DNA of 64,000 bases from Gracilaria domingensis (Eukaryota; Rhodophyta; Florideophyceae; Gracilariales; Gracilariaceae), in the NCBI GenBank assembly GCA_022539475.1, contig VCMS01000162.1:1-64000 (forward strand), read 5' to 3'. Of the stretch, positions 34,735 through 44,884 are shown piece by piece. Every line of letters starts with the position of its first letter. Within the stretch, counting starts at the first letter, position 1. Below the pieces are notes generated by a model, which did not search any database, was not told the DNA's origin, and saw only the letters and a list, made by a program, of their open reading frames with translations. Both the position numbers and the translations under genes were made by a program.

Positions 34735-35826
34735 CAGAGAGATTCTTTTTGGCAACAAAAATAAAGGCAAGTGTAGGGCTGTTCGGGCTTGTTATTATAC
34801 TATTGCATCGTCGGGAGTGTGAGTGAAATGGGCGGCGTGCTGCTGAATGGGGCTAGTAGTGAGTTTTTTGTTGAAGGGATATTGATCCTGCGCTGTTCTT
34901 TGCCGGTAAAACGGATGGAGATGAAATGTAATGTGTATTGCATATTATATTGTGCGGGAAGCGACCATGAACAGTTGCACGAGGAGAATATGGTCCCTAA
35001 GAAACTGATCGACGTGGTGGAGAAGGTGGCGGAAGAGTTCGGCAGGAGGCAAGGGTTGGTGGAAGAGGGGAGGTTGAAATTTGATATGGAAGGAGAGGCA
35101 GAGATGGGACGTGCGAGAAGTGTTGCGGCACAGAAGCGGTCATTTGTGACACCGAAGACAAAGGGTGGTAGGTTCGAGGACAAGAAGAGTTTTCTGAAAA
35201 AGACGCGTAAGGAAAAGAGGAAGGTGATGGAAGAGGTACCGCAGGAGGCCATCGGGGCTCCAGTTTTGAATGAATTTTAGAGTAGGGCATGGCGCTGCAG
35301 ATGATGGACTGGATTCTGAGGTTGCAGGAGGAGAGAAGGATGAGAAAGAAAGGGAGGCCGTTTTTGGGCGACGGAGGTGTACGGGGTTGGGGAGCGTTGC
35401 CACCCGTGCTTTTACAAAATAACTGTTGGGGAGACGGGGAGGGAGGATCCGAAAGCGTGACTAGCAAACATTGAGTAAAAAATGAGGCCGATTTGGATGG
35501 GAAGGAACGGTGGGATCATTGAGCTGGGATGAGATGCGATTTGCATCCCAACACAACGAAAATTGAAAACGCAAACTAGCACAAGCGCAGATTTGGGAGA
35601 GGGTCGCGGAAAAGAGTGGATGGGGTGGTGTGGCGAAGTAGAACCTCTACAAAAACTAGGAGACCCCAACATTAACCTGCAAGGGATGGAATTTAATATT
35701 CCAAAATTTCTTAATTTTTTGAGTGCCAGCCTCTGCCACCCCCTCGCGCGCTCCAGATAGCCCAGAAACTAGCTTAATTTCCAAAGCGAACAGACAATAT
35801 TCCACTTTGCAGAACACAGACGAATC
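34735..35826 (+). repeat. Dispersed repeat family A, copy 2 (5' truncated)
   Basis: Aligns with 2140-3233. It begins in the middle of the coiled-coil ORF (remaining frame 34789-35280, with RRQGLVEEGR, TPKTKGG and KTRKEKRKVMEE matching copy 1) and ends at the same cagacgaa point. It abuts an open frame of the transposase-like gene at 35827, so its insertion or a rearrangement removed that gene's 5' end. Confidence 0.75.
34789..35280 (+). pseudogene. Truncated coiled-coil ORF of repeat family A
   Basis: About 160 residues homologous to residues 130-295 of the ORF at 1832-2734. Conserved features are the MGGV-L-G segment, the EEN...LDVVEK coiled-coil core, a C-terminal basic stretch and the VPQEAIGAPV end. 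The acidic N-terminal half is missing and the heptads are partly degraded. Confidence 0.6.
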
Positions 35827-38114
35827 GGTTCTTTCGAAAGAAACAAGATTACATCGCAGGTAATTGGCGTTTGTCTGACGAGATTGCGGAAGTTCCTTTG
35901 CAGTTCTGGTCTTCATTGATCTTGGATATGGCCTCGCCACGCCAGCTCGCATCTTGGAAAGTTTTCGCTGTTGCCCAAAAGCAACCCATTACAACTGTTT
36001 TTCCAGTTTGTAACAGCGCTAATATTCTTCCCAGCGAGGAACTGGATAGGATCAATGGAACAGCCGCAAAAGAATCTGCGATACCCAGGAGTGACTTGGT
36101 GCTGTGCATTCGTACTCTGAAGGTAATTGAACAGATTGTTTTCTCCCGCAGTAGACTTGCAGTCGGTCCATTAACCACATCGCTGTCTCTTGGAGGGATG
36201 CTCGAGTGTAGTGCTTCCTGGACAAGTGTTCTCAGTTCCTTGGGTCTTGTCACTTCTTATGACAGTATTAACAGCTTTTGCAAGAAGGTGAAGGACGACA
36301 CAGAGCAACACGAGCGTGGTGCTTTCAAGGACGTTAACCTAGAGCAGAGAATAGTAACCGTTCAAATGGATAATTTCGATATGCATCCTTATCATTCTGT
36401 CATTGCCGGAGGAAAGAGACTTCCCATGATTAACGGGACAGTAACACAAAGCATTGTGCAAACAAGAAAGCGATTGAAGCGCACAGTCTCCGGAACTCCT
36501 GCAAACTCATCTCAATTACAATGTGCTGCTGACGGTAATCAATGGCTGGAACCTGGAACGCAGCTCACATCTCGGGAAGCGTTTGTGTCTTCTCAGTGCT
36601 CAGAAGACACAGAGTGCATACTAAACGAGTTCAACGACCTTGCCTTCGGCGTCTTGTATAGAAACAGGGATCATGTCTTGGGCACTTCTGAGCGTAGCAC
36701 AACCTACAAACGAGGGTCAAATGTGAAAGCGTACAAACATCAGGGACGAGACTTTCGAACATTACTGCTTTCTTGCTTTAAACCACATGGTGGAGTTGAT
36801 CCAAATGAAAGATTCTTATACGACCAAGACGTGGTTTTTGTGGATATTAGTCGCCTCAGTGCGGCCGATACGCTTACAATATATCAGAAAGTGAAGCTCA
36901 TAGAAGACCTTCTGACTCCGGGGTGTGTTGGATGCCCATCGTTCGTGTTCGTGTGCGGGGACCAGCCTACATACAAAATGCTGGTGACACTTTGGCGCAA
37001 TTCGTACATGGAAGTGAATCGCAGTGTACGAACTGAGGAACGGCCGAAGGCAAAGCGGATGCACGAGTGGCTGATTCCTTTTCCAGGAATGTTTCATGTC
37101 GAGAAACAGAGTTTGTTTCCTCTGTGCAAAGAGCTTCTCTATGGAATGGGGTTAGAAGAATTGGCTTCATGTTCTGGATTATCGAGAAGTCAAATTGCAA
37201 ACATTCTAAACCACAGCCACTCAAGGAACAACCGTTCTCTGTTGTTTAGCATCTGTGCTTCGATGATAATTCATATTTCTGACATGGTACTAGCCGAGTT
37301 TCCTGACGTTCTGGAGGAAATTCAGAGACATGAGTCTAACACAGATAGTCTTACGACCTCTCAAAGCAAGAAGCGCTCGAAATTGTTCAGCTGTATTTCC
37401 AACAGCGTCAACCAAGGTACTACAAAAATTGGATCAGTTTTGCGCAGGAAGGTCGTTGAACTCTTTGCCCACGGTCCAAATGGAAAACATTTAGTTCAAA
37501 CTGTTCTGTTTACATGCTTGTTGCCCACCGTCGGGTTTCATGTATTGTCTCGGACAGGACACACTGACGTAGTTGATTCATTTTGGCTGCGATTGAATAA
37601 TCTTCTCCACACCTCCGCTCATTTGCGCTATCAAGAGCTTTATTTATTCTACATGTTCTTCAAATCAATCATGCCGCGTATGACATTGAACGATCTGTAC
37701 ATGGAAAAGCCGGGCGCAATGGTAGCACGAGTACCATGTTTTACGTCAGGAAAGGGAAGTATTTATGACTCGAGAGGGTGGGTGTACGTCCATCTTGACG
37801 AAGCACTGGAGATGCTCATTGTAAGAATGGTGAAATCCTTAAATGTGGTGATGCTCCCGTACTTAGAAAGCGCAAACGCCTGGCTATTGATTCTTTCACG
37901 CGCAAAAATGGTTATCAGGAGTGTTACCGGTGCTGCACGCTCGTACTTTCACCGACGTGGTGAAGAAACGGAGGGTAGAATGCTTCTTACTCGAGAATAT
38001 GAAAGGAATTTCGTGCAAAGCAGCACAGTTCGGTCAATGGTAGAGTTGATGAGGCAAAAAGGGTTTCTTTCATATGAACATAGAAGTGCGGAAAGATTAC
38101 GAAACGTATTTTGA
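35827..38114 (+). pseudogene. Large RNase-H-fold transposase-like protein (DUF6589/KDZ-like)
   Basis: The frame is open from the repeat boundary at 35827. No Met precedes residue LSDEIAEV, so the N-terminus is truncated. Key motifs, numbered from 35871, are VTVQMDNFDMHPY (Asp167 and Asp170), VCGDQPTYKML (Asp364) and LIPFPGMFHVEK (403-412, with His409). This DN-D ... GDQ ... PGxFH order is that of large RNase-H-fold transposase-related proteins, best known from DUF6589 proteins of fungi and cnidarians. A TGA at 38112-38114 interrupts the frame, which continues in phase as DGGEDLDDDEAHKR. Family assignment is from motif order, not a search. Confidence 0.6.
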
Positions 38115-39032
38115 GATGGCGGTGAAGATCTGGATGACGACGAAGCACATAAACGGATTTTAGATATGGAAAGTTATGGAAAGAAGAGCGCGGAACTCCA
38201 CGCTTCTGCTTTAATGCCCGAATGGTTTGGACCTTTGAAAGATGAAGATTACGAAAGAGAGTTCAATGGAAAACGATTTAGAGGAACCTGGACAATGTCG
38301 CGACGTATACCAATGATAGGCACCGTAATGGCCGCACAAAGAAATTGTACACAAGCACCGAAGTCTCAAGCAAAGAAAGAACCCCGAGCAGCACTACAAG
38401 AAAGGCGCAGCAAACTTAATAAGCTCATGACCTCTCTAACCCTTGCTGAACATGCCGCCACGGAGTCTGGGGATCTTAATGGAGCCGAGCTGGCACGTCG
38501 TCGATGGAAGACATTACACCGCTCTCGATATCTTTTGTCTCCCTTTGCTGATGCCTATAGAGCATGTACAGGTGGCGTCAGACATGGCGTGAAGAGCAAG
38601 ATCCTCTCTGCTCTGAACTTTGAGTTTATTGACAATCTTAACCAGGAGCATACATCGGTGACTGCAGCAAGGCAAGGACACCGAAACGTCTTCTACTTTT
38701 ACGACTACATGATGCCACAATATGATGCTGTGATGATTGACGTTATGAATCACGTGTGGACAAGAGGGACTGATGGCCGGCGTGGTAACTCTTTGTTTTC
38801 CACCACTGTGCTAAAGATGAAACATGTCCTGAGAACTTGGTTCCTCGGTCGGCGGAGTATAAATTTCAAACAACTTCACTTGCACATTGACGACCCTTCA
38901 AATGTCATCCCACAGAAGTCGGGGGAGCAAAGAAGGCGAGATGCCTCCCGAAACCCATCTGTAGAAGAAATTCATTTCGATGATGACGATCTTTTCATGA
39001 AAGGATTCATGAATCCATTTACAGCACCATGA
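38115..39032 (+). pseudogene. C-terminal continuation of the transposase-like protein
   Basis: In phase with the preceding frame after a single TGA. It encodes about 300 further residues, including a basic helical region (RRSKLNKLMTSL), the AVMIDVMNHVWTRG segment and an acidic C-terminus (EIHFDDDDLFMKGF) ending in TGA at 39030-39032. The conserved phase across the stop argues for one original protein of more than 1000 residues. The region 39033-39263 contains another stop (TAG near 39255) and a Cys-rich reading whose status is unclear. Confidence 0.5.
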
Positions 39033-39263
39033 TCAAGCGCCTTATCGACATGGAGTACGCGGGACCTCATTTGTTCTCTACATCTGTTTTGTTCGGCTGT
39101 TGCTGCAATGGAACTTTGTACGGAGCATGATAGAGATGTGGCTGTTTATCTACATGGCGGATGTTTCTGTTTTCCCGAGAATTGCTTGGGAAAACAAATT
39201 AGGACAATAACTCCTGATATCGCAACGCGGTGCGAGTTCTGCGAAGACCCACGATAGGGTGAA

Positions 39264-40631
39264 GTGATTCTCTGTTCTGGTACAGGAAGCACAAAAAAAA
39301 CTGATGACGGGGCTCCCCATACGTGCACTGACCAAGATCTTCACAGTAACAGTTCTCATCATCTTTTGCGGATCCCACGATCCAGACCTTTGCTTATATC
39401 TGCACAAAATGGCCTCCTAATCGCGGACTCAGGGTTAATACACGGAGAATCGGAAACACGATTTGTGGCAGCATTTGACAAGTTTGTTTTACCCACTCTA
39501 GATTGCTCTCATGGCAGGTACTCCAATTTGTTTAACGACAATACAAATATTGACGTGAAACGAAGCGGGTGTGTATTCGTGTCAAAAGACACCGACGTCA
39601 CTATGATTCTAAGTCTTGGGCGCTGGACAAGGGAAACCAATGCCGTTCATGTTCTTGGCGAAAGTGTGATTGACATAGGAAACCTTGTACTAAGCTTGAG
39701 GCGTAACAACATATCCGAGAAGACAATGGTTTACGTGTATGTACTCGCAGGCTGCGATTTCACTCCCGGGACCTACAATGTCAGTCACGAGCACTACCTG
39801 AACGCTTCATTTCGTCATGCTAGTCTAATCGAAAACAGGATGGAGGAACAATTTTCGGACATGTGTGAATTGCTAACCCTATTTGCATACATGGAGAAGA
39901 AGAAGTTGACCATTTTTGTTACAAACTCTAGAAGAGAAGTTCTGCGACAGACTTGGGTTAACAGCTCCTTGAATGAGGCGGAAATCAGACGTAGGCTCAG
40001 TAGTGTTTTCACCAGTGAAAACAGCGTCGGATCTTCGCAATGGCGATTGGATGTGAGAAGGTACATTGCCGACACTGCAAAGTCGACAGCAGAACTTGCT
40101 CCTCCAAAACCGCATATCTACTTGCAAGCAAACAGGGTAGACCTTGTAGTCAACGAGTATTGGGCAAGGGCATCTGGATCTTGTCTTTCTCCAGATGTCG
40201 TGCAGGGCTGTGATGAATCTCGTGGATTCACAACAGAGGGGGATGTCTTGCTCGAAAAAGAATTTGACGTGAACGCCTTGTTAACCCAGATAAAAGAGTT
40301 GACCGCTACATGTGGATGCAAAGGAGAATGTAAAACAAGACGTTGTTCTTGTGTGAAACGTGGTGAAAGATGTATTGGATGTTCTTGCGATCCTCAAAAG
40401 TGTTCGAACAAATTGACAGAGACAGCAACATATGTTGCTGATAATGAAATCAGCGTTGCCTTTGATTCGGACGCAGAGCAGTGTGGAGCAGATGAAGGAA
40501 CCCATCAACTCTCGCTCAATCAAGAAGATATGCTTGCCACTCACCAATTTCGTTTAGAGAACAGTGACGAAATGGATATCTTTCTTGAGGATCTACATCC
40601 AATAGACTTCTCAAGCTACCTTACCACGTAA
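39264..40631 (+). CDS. FEN/XPG-like nuclease with C-terminal CXC zinc domain
   Basis: A 455-residue frame in the same phase as the transposase-like gene. The nuclease part has clustered acidic motifs in the order seen in FEN1/XPG PIN-like nucleases: GESETRF (Glu62, Glu64), SKDTDV (Asp109, Asp111) and LAGCDFTPG (Asp165). Residues 350-382 are a Tesmin/TSO1-type CXC cysteine array (CGCKGEC, CSC, CIGCSC), a DNA-binding domain also known from KDZ transposons. The C-terminus is acidic. It probably acts with the upstream transposase-like protein in DNA cleavage. The start codon is uncertain because the frame is open upstream to the TAG near 39255. Confidence 0.6.
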   Translation: MILCSGTGSTKKTDDGAPHTCTDQDLHSNSSHHLLRIPRSRPLLISAQNGLLIADSGLIHGESETRFVAAFDKFVLPTLDCSHGRYSNLFNDNTNIDVKRSGCVFVSKDTDVTMILSLGRWTRETNAVHVLGESVIDIGNLVLSLRRNNISEKTMVYVYVLAGCDFTPGTYNVSHEHYLNASFRHASLIENRMEEQFSDMCELLTLFAYMEKKKLTIFVTNSRREVLRQTWVNSSLNEAEIRRRLSSVFTSENSVGSSQWRLDVRRYIADTAKSTAELAPPKPHIYLQANRVDLVVNEYWARASGSCLSPDVVQGCDESRGFTTEGDVLLEKEFDVNALLTQIKELTATCGCKGECKTRRCSCVKRGERCIGCSCDPQKCSNKLTETATYVADNEISVAFDSDAEQCGADEGTHQLSLNQEDMLATHQFRLENSDEMDIFLEDLHPIDFSSYLTT

Positions 40632-40658
40632 ATGTTTTTGGAAGAAAAATGTTCCCTA

Positions 40659-41759
40659 CTAAATGAATTGCTGAAGTCTAGTCGTTTTGCTTCGCAGTTT
40701 GAATGGAAAGGCTTTCTCAAACGCGGAGAGGCATACGTAAACGTTTGCAGGGTTCCGACAGTTTCGCGCAACCCAGTGCATGTACAATAGCTCGACATCT
40801 TCTGGTGGGGGATTTGCATCAAGGTATTGCCGATTCCTCCAAATGAATAGACCAAGTTCTTGAAATCCGTGATATCGAGCTCTATCATCTTTCGCAAAGT
40901 ACCCTTCTTGATGTCTAAAAGGCAAAGACCCTGGAGGAATTGTTACCAAGAGAATCCCTTTGGATGATAATGAACTAATCCTTTCAATGAGGCCATACTT
41001 CTTTCCAAGCGGCAATAGTACGCAGCGACAGTACGGCGTATCATCCAAACAGCCAGCCTCGAAAGCAGAAACAACTTTTTATAGAAAGCGTGATTCGAAA
41101 GGCGGATTTCCAGCGCCACCTTGCACAGTTTGCTCTACATTCTCCCACGACCCAATAGCACCAAACACTTTGTCCATTTTATCTGAACTGCAGTATTCTG
41201 CTAGTACCGCACTTTCATTAATGCAATCCGCGAATAGCTCGGTGCTGACATTCGACGTAAGGAACCACAACGAATAAAGATCAGGTGTCACTGTTCTCGA
41301 TGTCGATTCAAATCTTTTTTCGAACTTTCTGTTCATCATTGCACACAAGTTATTTACAAAGACAGAATCAGTCAAGTCGACAGCGGTATCTATGTGAAGT
41401 ACCTCTTGTGCCGAACTTTCATTTGTTTCTAATTCTGCGGCGGAACCGTTTGCTATACGGTACCGCCATTGAAGTTTTTGAACGAGAGAAACGTGTAGAA
41501 GTAGCTTCTTGGCCCTAGATCGTTCTGAACCGCTTTCAGTATTGAGATCCATCCAAAGCGCAATATCTTTATGCTTACTGTCGCCGCTTGTCTGCGGTTT
41601 CGCTACTCTGATTTCATGCTTCGAGACAGTTTTGAGATGACGAAAAATAACAACGCTTCTCTCGACACTTATTGACGTTGACGACCAATTTTTGGAGTAA
41701 CTCCCTTGTGGCCACTGCACCCGTTGTTCTAATCCGTACAAATAAGTTCCAATCGTCAT
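40659..41759 (-). pseudogene. PCIF1-like adenine-N6 methyltransferase, one in-frame stop
   Basis: One phase spans 41759 to 40659, broken only by a TAA at 41079-41081. Before it come ELFADCIN, YCSSDKMDKVFG and GGAGNPPFESRF. The NPPF catalytic motif and the acidic-aromatic lead-in match the PCIF1-type (cap-adjacent adenosine) and related viral/bacterial adenine-N6 methyltransferases. After the stop the same phase gives YCRCVLLPL, GILLVTIPPGSLPF and LGLFIWRNRQYL, the expected strands after motif IV. It converges tail-to-tail with the nuclease gene (27 bp between stops), so it appears part of the same element. The substrate (DNA or RNA) is unknown. Confidence 0.55.
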
Positions 41760-43063
41760 GTATGCAGACTATTACAGCGTAAGGCTAAAAGAGGAAGATG
41801 CGGCACGTTAGCGTAGGAGTTGTCTTCCAGTCTGAGTTTGGATGCGGTATTGGCGCTCGTTATGGTTTTTCAGGCGCGCTTCGCTTTCAGAAAGTGTGCC
41901 ATGGATATGTTCACAGGTTTCTTCAATGCGAAGATGTAAGAAAAGCGACAAGGCGAGTGACAGGCGCGAGATAATTGGGGTTTGTGAACGGCATGGACCA
42001 ACGGTACCTGAACGGACATGTCACGAGCTGCAGGACGATGCTTTCCAAAGTGCCAACGCGTGTGTTTTTGGGCCATACATTTTGATACTGAAAACGGCGA
42101 TTTCAGTATTTACGTAGGAAGGCGCCAAACCTCACGGACTGTGTGGACAATAGACAGCTGCAAATCTGTCCATGTCCCGGTGTAGAACGGGCCTAAGATG
42201 GATAGCGCCTTTCAATACCTTCAAAGAGTCACGTGAGACGTGCAGATGTCGGCTCAACTCCGTTCTGAATTGGCTAGTCAGATCTGAATTTCATAAATAA
42301 CATGAAATGTTTAAGATGGAAGGTGAAGCATGTTGGAAATTGCGATCCCTCATACAACGCGATCGACGCCAGCGTGATTGTCATCATGACAGCATGCCTC
42401 TCGCCAGGAAGCGAAGCACGTCCACGTCCAGCACACGAGAATGAAAGTAAACTCGATGATTGCCGTCCAGCTCGTCGAGCTTGCCGTGCTCACCGTAAAC
42501 CTACACGTTCATCAGTGTACAACCTTTTTGAGGCCGTCATATCCCTGAATCAGCGAGCAAAGCAAGTCGACTTTGGCCAAGTGCTTCCCCGCGGAAATGT
42601 AGTGCACCTGACCGCTACGTAAGCTTATCAGGCCATTACGCCAACACTATCGACAAATAAACCTAAACTCCGATGCTCTCAGGGCATGCGGAAGAGGCGT
42701 TCCATACTCGTGTAGATATCGCCTCTCCTGTAACCGAGAGGTACCTGACAGTTTTGTTTAGCATTTTTCTTTCCCAGCTGGCCGGCATATTTCTTTCCCA
42801 TCAACCGTGTTTTCCGTGTTTCCCTTATTTTTTCAGAGTAGTAAAATGTTCTTCGGTAAGCATCAATCATCTATTCCCACCGCTGCAGGCGTCTTTCGAA
42901 TTCGACTGCACGCAGACTCTCTGTCGCAATAAAACACGCACACTAGTTTTGTTAAACGCGTAACCCAGCAACGTATCAGTTATATATGCTTGCTTTCAAA
43001 TTGGAAGCAAGCACACATAGTGATATCAGTGAAATCTTGCAGGTCTCAAGCTGCAGCTGAGCA
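41760..43063. other. No supported gene
   Basis: Short frames only (41842-42117, 42302-42622, 42673-42963), none with recognised motifs. A small hairpin (tgcttgcttt/ggaagcaagca) lies at 42987-43013. The right end of the preceding element was searched for here but no inverted terminus was found. Confidence 0.4.
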
Positions 43064-43073
43064 ATATATATAG
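43064..43073 (+). promoter_or_regulatory. TATA box of the DUF3472 gene
   Basis: The sequence atatatatag lies about 100 bases upstream of the ATG at 43165, a good distance for a TATA box plus a short leader. Confidence 0.45.
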
Positions 43074-43164
43074 CAGACTATAGCTTCAGTTCTTGACTGC
43101 CTTCGCCGAGCATTAATAACCAGAACATCGCATCTTAGACCAATCCTTATAGACAACAAACAAA

Positions 43165-43884
43165 ATGGTGACACCTGGTGGAATGATATCAGTTGAGCAC
43201 AATTTTCCAGACGATCCGGTAAATGAAAAGCAGACAGGTCATTACAACTTGGACATGTTTATTACAATCGACAAGGAGCCCACAGAAACAAGCTACTACT
43301 TTTAGGCAATGCAGTTCTGATTTAACAATGGAGACGGGGGCTACATGGGACTTCAAACCGGTGCGAACCTTGGTGGTCCAAACAAGAAAATAGCTATCTT
43401 TTCCATCTGGAATGCACTAGATGCAAAGCCGGGTCATGGCGAAGATGCGTATGCTGGCACCTTTGGGGGTGAAGGAGTAGGCTATAGCTGCAAAATCGCA
43501 TTTGAATGGGAGGAAGGAAAACAGTATCATTTACGTCTTTTCGAGATTGCCGATTCACGTTACCCGGATCAGCCTGAATGGTGGGAAGCTTGGGTGATGA
43601 ATATGGAAACTGCCCAGGAAACTTTTATTGGACAGATCAAAGTGCCTGCTTCGTGGGGCTGGATGAAGGGCAGCACAAACTTCTTTGTCGAATATTATCT
43701 CTCTGTTCCGTCCTGTGGTCAGGCTCTTTTCCAACAGGCGACGTTGCACACACCGATGCGCGAGAATGGTCGTGTTCTTCCGACAGGCGATCCTCGAGTC
43801 AAGACATATGGTACGTGCGCTGGCTCTGCCAGCCTCACTGTTGGTGACCACAAAGAAGCCATTTGCAACACCAGGAGAGTGTAG
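43165..43884 (+). pseudogene. DUF3472-type protein gene with two in-frame stops
   Basis: From ATG at 43165 a single phase runs 239 codons to a TAG at 43882-43884. The centre carries the DUF3472 signature GDGGYMGLQTGANLGG and IFSIWNALDA, followed by GVGYSCKIAFEWEEGKQY. DUF3472 proteins are small, probably carbohydrate-associated beta-sandwich domains of uncertain function. TAG at 43303-43305 and TGA at 43318-43320 interrupt an otherwise perfect reading (YYF-stop-AMQF-stop-FNNGDGGY). TGG-to-TAG or CAG-to-TAG and CGA-to-TGA changes would explain them. With no frameshift and a TATA box still present, the inactivation is recent, or the stops are bypassed. Confidence 0.75.
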
Positions 43885-44884
43885 GTTACCAGCAAAAGCA
43901 AGTACTGGATCACCATGTAGAGGGACCTGTAAGAAAACCTGTGTCAGGTGATAAACGTTTTGCATAGAAAGCGTTTTCAAGGTTGGACACTGAAGTAACG
44001 TTAGCTCTGTTCTCAACGGGGCACATCTCTTCACTTCACTAGACGCGAGCAAGAGATGGTGTTTGTTCCGTAGAGGAGCGGCTCTAGCTCCCGCGGTAGG
44101 CGGGCCCTGACGGCCTTGGCGGGGTCGTCAGTGTCGTAGAACAGCACCCATGTCGAGGGGTGGCAGTTAGACCGGCGCACAGGCACCGAACGGCCTCACG
44201 AGAAGCGTTCACTGCAGAATGAGAGCATGATGGTAATAACGACCTTCTGAAACTCTGACCATCAACAGCAGTCGCGACTCAACCCGTCGCACAATAAATA
44301 CCACTCTGAAAAGGGACCGAATAAAACCCTCTACAATCCCCCGCCATATCTCCCATTTACCCCGATAGCTTATCAATCCACAAAGCTACACATATTGACA
44401 ATAACGTTGTCAATTGTAGTTGCTGAGTCGATGTGAAGAAAAAGGCAGACCACGTTCTGTTTCGATCCCCACTTACGAGCGCATCACGAGAAAACTACCT
44501 TCCCAGCGAGAACGACAAGACATATCAGTGATAGATATGATTAAGCAATGGCCGTCAAAGTTTTTGGCCCTTTTTAGAAGAGAGAACTATGTCTAGACGA
44601 GGAGTTTTTCTCTTGCCTCGGAATAAGGTGCAACAGACCGAAGTAAAGAAGAAGGGTGAACAACGAAGAAATCCAGTGTGAGGTTTAAGCTTCGTTTTAC
44701 GATGATAAAAAGCTGAGATGTGAGACAGAGCAAAAACTTAACACGTATCATGTTTATCCAAAATTAACAATCTTCCTAATTATGCATATCATGTAACAGT
44801 TGTCTCGCAGGCTTTCCGTCGTGCATTGCTATCGCGCCGTACCAGACAATCGGAGAATTTTTCGTGTCCATAATAACTACGATT
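43885..44884. other. Intergenic, one small minus-strand remnant
   Basis: A ~50-residue minus-strand frame at 44030-44190 (TWVLFYDTDDPAKAV) looks protein-like but is unassigned. The rest is AT-rich without a gene. Confidence 0.3.

Noticed and set aside
41760-42300. Right terminus of the composite element
   Set aside because: No sequence complementary or identical to the 35827 boundary could be seen, so no element ends are claimed.
44030-44190. Minus-strand peptide with VLFYDTDDPAKAV as a gene
   Set aside because: Only ~50 codons, no start and no recognised family; noted as a remnant only.
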